This document shows, one piece after another, positions 34,871 through 38,392 of a stretch of 38,392 nt of DNA. Numbering within the stretch: position 1 is the first letter of the stretch; each line of letters opens with the position of its first letter. The notes below the pieces were generated by a model. That model had not been told where the DNA came from. It saw nothing but the letters and a program-made list of their open reading frames with translations, and ran no database searches. The stretch comes from an uncultured Aquincola sp. (GTDB taxonomy: Bacteria > Pseudomonadota > Gammaproteobacteria > Burkholderiales > Burkholderiaceae), in NCBI GenBank assembly GCA_937883885.1, contig CAKZXL010000565.1, positions 1 to 38,392 of the forward strand, in the 5' to 3' direction. Position numbers and translations under genes: made by a program.

Positions 34871-34932
34871 ACGGGGAACCATGTTCCCCGACGGGAGCGG
34901 CGTTCCCCTTCGCTTCACGAAGGAGAACTGCC
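34871..34932 (+). ncRNA. two-hairpin 5' leader (radC-motif-like) of small gene
   Basis: CGGGGAA/TTCCCCG around CCATG (34872-34890) is followed by GGGA/TCCC (34893-34907), then AAGGAG and the ATG at 34933. It is the clearest copy of the shared leader. Confidence 0.6.
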
Positions 34933-35061
34933 ATGTGTGCAAGTCAAGCAATCAGAGCCCCACGGCCCGTCGGCGTGCTGCTCGGAGGGTCGGGGCGCGT
35001 TCGCGCGCTGGTCCCGCCGCCACCGCGCCTGGCCGCCCTGCTGCGCCCTGCCGCGGCGTGA
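34933..35061 (+). CDS. 42-residue protein of unknown function
   Basis: The small ORF has an excellent ribosome site (AAGGAG, 7 bases before the ATG) and a structured leader like those of its neighbours, which is the main support for it. The product is basic and Arg/Pro/Leu-rich (RAPRPVGVLLGGSG; PPPPRLAALL) with no known domain. It could instead be a leader peptide for the gene at 35241. Confidence 0.5.
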   Translation: MCASQAIRAPRPVGVLLGGSGRVRALVPPPPRLAALLRPAAA

Positions 35062-35179
35062 GAGTGCATTCGTCGGCGAGTCGCCTGGTCACACGGCCAG
35101 ACACTCGCCCGACGAGGCCAATGGTTCGCCGTGCGCGTACCACTGCCAACGATGCCGATTCGTCGGCGATCTTCCAACC

Positions 35180-35240
35180 AGGGGAGCCAACCGTCTCCCC
35201 TCGGGGTGCCGATGCGCTCGCCGACCAAGGAGTCCACCCC
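35180..35240 (+). ncRNA. two-hairpin 5' leader (radC-motif-like) of 35241 gene
   Basis: AGGGGA/TCCCCT (35180-35201) forms the first hairpin. GGGGTG (35203-35208) can pair with CACCCC (35235-35240) just before the ATG, which would enclose the AAGGAG ribosome site. Confidence 0.5.
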
Positions 35241-35738
35241 ATGATGAACGACAGACCCTACCCGGCCCCGCGCAAGCCAAAGCGCTCGGCCGTGGAGATC
35301 GAGGAGGAACGCGCCTGGGTTCGCTTCTACCGGCAGGTCGGCCAGGCCGACATCGCCGCCGAGGTGCTGACCCAACTCGATGCCGATGCGCAGGCGCGGC
35401 ACGACCACCTCGCGCTGTACCTGAGCTGCCGCGAGTCGCTGCGCGCGCACAAGGCGCGGACGCAGCGCAACAAGCGGATCGGGCAGTTCGTCCGGCAGGC
35501 TGGCCGCGTGCTCGTCGTCGAGCCGCTGCGTGCGCTGCGGCTGAAGACCTCGCGCGCGATCGATCTGCTCGTCGAGTGCTTGCCAGAGACCCGGCGTGAA
35601 CCGGCCACGGCAAAGGTGAGGCAGCTCCGGCGCGACGCCGACGTCGCGCAGGCCCATGCCGCTTTCGATCCCAAGGCCCCGCCGTCGTCCGCGTGGGACG
35701 CCATGGTGCCGACACCTGTTGCGGCGCGCACGGGCTGA
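35241..35738 (+). CDS. hypothetical basic helical protein
   Basis: The 165-residue protein is not recognised. It is charged and helical (VEIEEERAWVRFYRQVGQAD; LYLSCRESLRAHKARTQRNK) with basic stretches near the middle and no membrane helix. Start at the first of two ATGs at 35241, six bases after AAGGAG and a structured leader. It is followed by a strong bidirectional hairpin. Its place between mobile-element genes suggests a DNA-related role, but nothing in the sequence names one. Confidence 0.6.
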   Translation: MMNDRPYPAPRKPKRSAVEIEEERAWVRFYRQVGQADIAAEVLTQLDADAQARHDHLALYLSCRESLRAHKARTQRNKRIGQFVRQAGRVLVVEPLRALRLKTSRAIDLLVECLPETRREPATAKVRQLRRDADVAQAHAAFDPKAPPSSAWDAMVPTPVAARTG

Positions 35739-35750
35739 CGCCACCCCCTC

Positions 35751-35786
35751 GCCCCGAAGCCCTCGTGCTTCGGGGCTTCCTTTCTT
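35751..35786. terminator. bidirectional terminator between convergent genes
   Basis: GCCCCGAAGC pairs with GCTTCGGGGC around a CCTCGT loop, followed by TTCCTTTCTT on the plus strand. It separates two genes that point at each other. Confidence 0.8.
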
Positions 35787-36085
35787 CAGGCCGCGACTTC
35801 GAGCCGGGCACGCTCCTGGTCTATCAGCCAGTGCAAAAACTGCGTGTCGCGCGAGCGGCCCCAGTAGTGCGCCTTGCAGCGGGCCACATAGGCGTCCAGG
35901 TCGGCCGCCGTGTGGATGTTCACCGGCTCGATGTCGGTAAGCCGGAACAGGCGCTCGGCTTCGGGCCGGGTCAGTCGAATGTGGGTTCCGAGGCGGATCA
36001 TGGCGGGCACGCAAGCGAAGGTCTCGCTGCCATACTCGCGCCAAGCGGCACCGATGTGCAAGCGCAAAACAGGCTCCGGCGACAC
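35786..36085 (-). CDS. hypothetical 99-residue protein
   Basis: The short protein contains IRLGTHIRLTRPEAERLFRL and VNIHTAADLDAYVARCKAHY and ends in a charged helix. I recognise no family. The reading looks genuine: composition is normal and the end coincides with a terminator. It starts at a GTG (36085) with only a weak ribosome site; the Met at residue 29 is an alternative. Confidence 0.55.
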   Translation of the reverse strand: MSPEPVLRLHIGAAWREYGSETFACVPAMIRLGTHIRLTRPEAERLFRLTDIEPVNIHTAADLDAYVARCKAHYWGRSRDTQFLHWLIDQERARLEVAA

Positions 36086-36378
36086 ATTCTTCGCAGGCTC
36101 ACTCCAGTCGCGTCACGCTGCGATTCCAGTCGCACCCACATGGCGCCGCGTTGCGGGCACGCGACGGGACACCGGGCACTGGCGCCACGCAGAACGCCCC
36201 CATTCCGCCTGCCTGCTCGCATGGCGCTCGCCTCGCCACGGTGTCCGCCGAGCGCCACCCCGACGACACTGACGCGGCACTCGATCGTGAGATCAAGCCC
36301 TCTCACCAGAGGTCCTGGCCCGGCCAGGCGTCGCAGTCGTCACCTGCCCCCTTCGGCGCCCTCGCGGCGCCACCCGCT
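36086..36378. other. gene-free stretch
   Basis: The interval between two divergent genes has no supported ORF. It should carry the promoter for the radC leader on the right and for the small gene on the left. Confidence 0.5.
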
Positions 36379-36445
36379 CGGGAACCCGTTCCCGGCTGGG
36401 GGCGGCGTTCCCGTTCGTCTTTTCGATGAACCCATGGAGAACGCC
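36379..36445 (+). ncRNA. two-hairpin 5' leader (radC-motif-like) of radC
   Basis: CGGGAA/TTCCCG (36379-36394) and GGG/CCC around a GGCGGCGTT loop (36398-36412) precede GGAGA and the radC ATG. Its position directly before a radC gene is the classical context of the radC RNA motif. Confidence 0.65.
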
Positions 36446-37045
36446 ATGCAGAACCTTGCTGCCCTGTCGCGCGCCGAACTGATCGGCGCCCTGCTCGCCC
36501 CCGTCCTGCCCAAGGACCATCCGCATGCGGACCAGGTCAACGACCTCGAGTCCGCCTACTTCGGTACCGCTGCGGTCGCCCCCGAGGCCAGCGACACCTT
36601 GCTCGACCACAAGCTCGGCGTCGCGCGTGAACTTCTGATGCGTGACCTGCGCGCGCAGCTGAGCGCCGGCCCGGTGATGAACTCGCCGCAGGCGCTGCGC
36701 GACTGGCTGCGGCTGCACTGCGCCGGGCTGCAGCACGAGGTCTTCATCGTGCTGTTTCTCGACGCCCAGAACCGCTTGCTCAGTGCCGTGGAGATGTTTC
36801 GCGGCACGCTGACGCAGACCTCGGTCTATCCGCGCGAGATCGTCAAGAGCGCGCTGGAGCGCAACGCCGCCGCGGTGGTGCTGGCACACAACCACCCGAG
36901 CGGCTCGGCCGAGCCGAGCCGTGCCGACGAGTTCCTGACGCAGAACCTCAAGTCGGCGCTGGCACTGGTCGACGTCCGCGTCCTCGACCATTTCGTCGTG
37001 GCCGGCGACCAGTGCGCTTCGTTCGCCGAACGCGGCCTGATCTGA
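36446..37045 (+). CDS. radC: RadC-family JAB-domain protein
   Basis: The 199-residue protein has a RadC JAB/MPN domain in its C-terminal half, with the JAMM metal site: Glu116 (SAVEMFRG), His148 and His150 (AHNHPSGSAEPS), Ser152 and Asp161. The N-terminal helix-hairpin-helix of chromosomal RadC is replaced by about 75 unrelated residues, as in mobile-element versions. The function of this group is unresolved; a role in DNA processing of the element is assumed. I used the ATG at 36446, seven bases after GGAGA; an in-frame ATG at 36434 lies within that site. Confidence 0.88.
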   Translation: MQNLAALSRAELIGALLAPVLPKDHPHADQVNDLESAYFGTAAVAPEASDTLLDHKLGVARELLMRDLRAQLSAGPVMNSPQALRDWLRLHCAGLQHEVFIVLFLDAQNRLLSAVEMFRGTLTQTSVYPREIVKSALERNAAAVVLAHNHPSGSAEPSRADEFLTQNLKSALALVDVRVLDHFVVAGDQCASFAERGLI

Positions 37046-37074
37046 CACGCGGCAGCCGCCGCCATCGACAACCC

Positions 37075-37132
37075 CGAGGGGCGTACCGCCCTCGTGGGCG
37101 AGCGCCCCTTCCGAGAAAGAAGGAGCAACACC
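37075..37132 (+). ncRNA. two-hairpin 5' leader (radC-motif-like) of zinc-ribbon gene
   Basis: CGAGGG/CCCTCG (37075-37094) and GGGC/GCCC (37096-37107) precede AAGGAG and the ATG at 37133, the same arrangement as the other leaders. Confidence 0.55.
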
Positions 37133-37321
37133 ATGTTCACCGGCACATCGCCGCAACCGCCCTCCAGCCCGATCTGCCCGGTCTGCCCGGGCCGGGGCAT
37201 GCCTCTCGGCCAACTCGGCCGCCTGCGCTGGTACCGCTGCCGCGATTGCGGCATCGACTTCAACCGGCGCGCGACAACGCCGCCGAGCCCGTCCCAGCGG
37301 CCAGCCGGGAGGGCGTCATGA
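37133..37321 (+). CDS. small zinc-ribbon protein
   Basis: The 62-residue protein has one zinc ribbon made of CPVCPGRG and YRCRDCG (about residues 15-40), with Pro/Ser/Arg-rich ends. AAGGAG lies seven bases before the ATG. Its stop overlaps the ATG of the following gene (37318), so they are coupled. A DNA- or RNA-binding role is possible; no specific family is recognised. Confidence 0.65.
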   Translation: MFTGTSPQPPSSPICPVCPGRGMPLGQLGRLRWYRCRDCGIDFNRRATTPPSPSQRPAGRAS

Positions 37322-37624
37322 GCGAGCTTGTCCTGACCCGTCTGCGCGAACTCGCGGAGCCCCTCGTCGCGCTGTCGACGGCGCATCTCTCAACGGCCAC
37401 GCGCCAACTTCTGCAGGAGGACCAGTTGTCCGTGAACGCCTATCCCACTCACCGGTGGCTTCGTCTACGTCGGCGCACCGCGCTACGACACGCCGCTGGA
37501 AGCCGACCTCGCCCATCTGTTCGAGCTGGCGGAGAGCGCCGGGATCGTCTGGCTCAAGTTCGACGTACACGGCGCCACGGTCGAAGGCATCGAACAGTTC
37601 GAAGAACCAGGAGCAGAGACATGA
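37318..37624 (+). pseudogene. DUF5983-like gene with one-base frameshift
   Basis: The first 45 codons read VLTRLRELAEPLVALSTAHL to LSVNAYPTH; the sensible reading then continues in the next frame as GGFVYVGAPRYDTPLEADL and AESAGIVWLKFDVHG, ending at the TGA at 37622. The whole span is one base longer than a multiple of three, so one extra base near 37446-37454 explains the break. The two parts together look like a DUF5983-type protein of about 100 residues. The break may be a real mutation or a sequencing error. Confidence 0.7.
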
Positions 37625-37944
37625 GCCGGCACCACCTGCGCACGGCCCGCGGTGCGGGCCCTGTACTCGTCGTGATGGGCTATGACCGGCCACTGAACGA
37701 GTTCTTCCTGCAACTCTGGGACGACGGCCCGGAGATTGAAGCCGACGAGCCAGCCTACAGCAGCCTGGATGAGCCGGCAGCAGACTGGCGCGACATCGCC
37801 ACGGTGGTTCGGCGACTCGAAGAACTCGACGTCGCGGTGCCGCGCTCGATGATCGACGCCGTCGTCGCCGACAGCGTCCGTCGCGCCGGCAACCGGATCG
37901 TGGAGCACGCGCTCGACGGGCGAGTGACGGAACTGTCGGCCTGA
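37621..37944 (+). CDS. hypothetical protein of mobile-element cluster
   Basis: The 107-residue protein has VLVVMGYDRPLNEFFLQLWD, a DEPAYSSLDEPAADW segment and IVEHALDG near the end. This resembles small proteins of unknown function found beside radC and DUF5983-like genes on integrative elements. The ATG overlaps the stop of the previous gene (ATGA). No membrane helix or catalytic motif is visible. It is followed by a strong hairpin at 37966-38001. Confidence 0.6.
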   Translation: MSRHHLRTARGAGPVLVVMGYDRPLNEFFLQLWDDGPEIEADEPAYSSLDEPAADWRDIATVVRRLEELDVAVPRSMIDAVVADSVRRAGNRIVEHALDGRVTELSA

Positions 37945-37960
37945 CGCCGGCGGCAATCGA

Positions 37961-38392
37961 TCAGGAAGGGAAGCCAGCCCGCGACGGGTCTGGCTTCCCT
38001 TCGTTGCCCGCGACACTCGAGGCAACTCCCCCGTGCAAAGCCTGCTCGGATGCGATCACCATCTCGTCGAGGTCGATCACCGCATCCGCCATCGCCGTCA
38101 GTTCAGGCGTCTGCGACACGAAGTACTCGCGCTCGTACCCGCCCAGCTTGAGAACCTCGCGCTTCATCGCCATGAACATGCGCTTGCGGTCGGCGTCCAG
38201 CGCGCCATCGGCCTCGTCGCAGAAATGGGTCATGCAGCGCCGGCCCGATTGCTGCGAGAGGTACAGCGCGACAGCGCGCGTCAAACACTCGTTGATCCAC
38301 TATGCCGAGACCCCGGATATGCCGAGTTCGCGATCCGGCCGGCGTCCCCGCCCCTGCAACTGCGCCGCAGGTACCTGCGAAGCGATGCGGCA
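37961..38392 (-). pseudogene. ABC/Rad50-like ATPase, C-terminal end, interrupted by TAG
   Basis: The C-terminus has a Walker B/D-loop block FCDEADGALDADRKR and the later SQTPELTAMADAVIDL region, as in Rad50/SbcC-like ATPases of mobile elements. Upstream, past an in-frame TAG (38300-38302), the same frame continues GISGVSA and WINECLTRAVALYL, which looks like a degenerate signature helix. The gene runs off the window's right edge. A restart at TTG 38284 or ATG 38233 is possible but would lose the signature motif. It is either a pseudogene or affected by a sequence error at the TAG. Confidence 0.5.
37966..38001. terminator. hairpin terminator between convergent genes
   Basis: AAGGGAAGCCAG pairs perfectly with CTGGCTTCCCTT over 12 bases, followed by CGTT. 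It lies 22 bases past the stop of the plus-strand gene and overlaps the last codons of the opposing ATPase. Confidence 0.75.

Noticed and set aside
1..38392. CRISPR arrays, tRNA and rRNA genes
   Set aside because: No regularly spaced repeat-spacer array and no tRNA- or rRNA-like sequence was seen; the Cas4-like gene stands alone, without other cas genes.

Overview
The window is about 38 kb of high-GC DNA, most likely from a betaproteobacterium of the order Burkholderiales. This is inferred from codon use, from two PEP-CTERM (exosortase-sorted) proteins, and from the kinds of insertion sequences and mobile-element genes present. Most of it is accessory DNA: a partition and maintenance module of PRTRC type, several tyrosine recombinases, a mercury transposon, decayed IS elements, and a wrecked anti-plasmid defence locus.

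Left part (1-9.8 kb): an unassigned leader; a large ORF that joins a PEP-CTERM-type domain to a secreted subtilisin-like (S8) protease; a graveyard of IS701-like and IS3-like transposase pieces; a LuxR-type regulator divergent from a second PEP-CTERM protein; and a coupled gene for a one-pass membrane coiled-coil protein. A 9.04-9.78 kb gap holds three evenly spaced direct repeats.

Defence remnant (9.8-15.3 kb, minus strand): the 3' end of a Wadjet locus. jetD (Toprim nuclease subunit) is split by an intact IS1595-family element with a perfect 8-bp target duplication and also carries a one-base frameshift. jetC survives only as its ATPase C-terminus. Upstream in the same direction lie a membrane coiled-coil gene and a ComEC-like metallo-beta-lactamase-fold gene. 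A secreted metallo-beta-lactamase-fold gene (15.5 kb) is cut off by an integrase remnant.

Partition operon (18.5-16.2 kb, minus strand): a PRTRC-D/ParM-like actin, a small ParR-sized protein, a CFI-box protein and a membrane-anchored Cas4-like nuclease, all with overlapping stops and starts. The last two look like two halves of a Cas4-type fold. The matching ParB-like protein is at 26.8-24.8 kb.

Integrase and mercury transposon (19.5-24.8 kb): a tyrosine recombinase gene was split exactly at its catalytic Tyr codon by a 4.1-kb element carrying merR, merT, merP, a small Cys-rich protein and two recombinases. The element's inverted ends themselves encode a Tyr-Leu-Gly box, so the interrupted integrase keeps a complete-looking C-terminus; its old 3' end lies at 24691-24819. 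One of the element's recombinases is broken by a 53-bp twin-hairpin insertion.

Right part (26.9-38.4 kb): mobile-element cargo comprising a DUF6988-like protein, a giant methyltransferase-helicase, a NYN protein, a poly-gamma-glutamate hydrolase-like protein, RadC, small zinc-ribbon and hypothetical genes, and the end of an ABC/Rad50-like ATPase. At least five of the plus-strand genes have the same kind of two-hairpin 5' leader, resembling the radC RNA motif.
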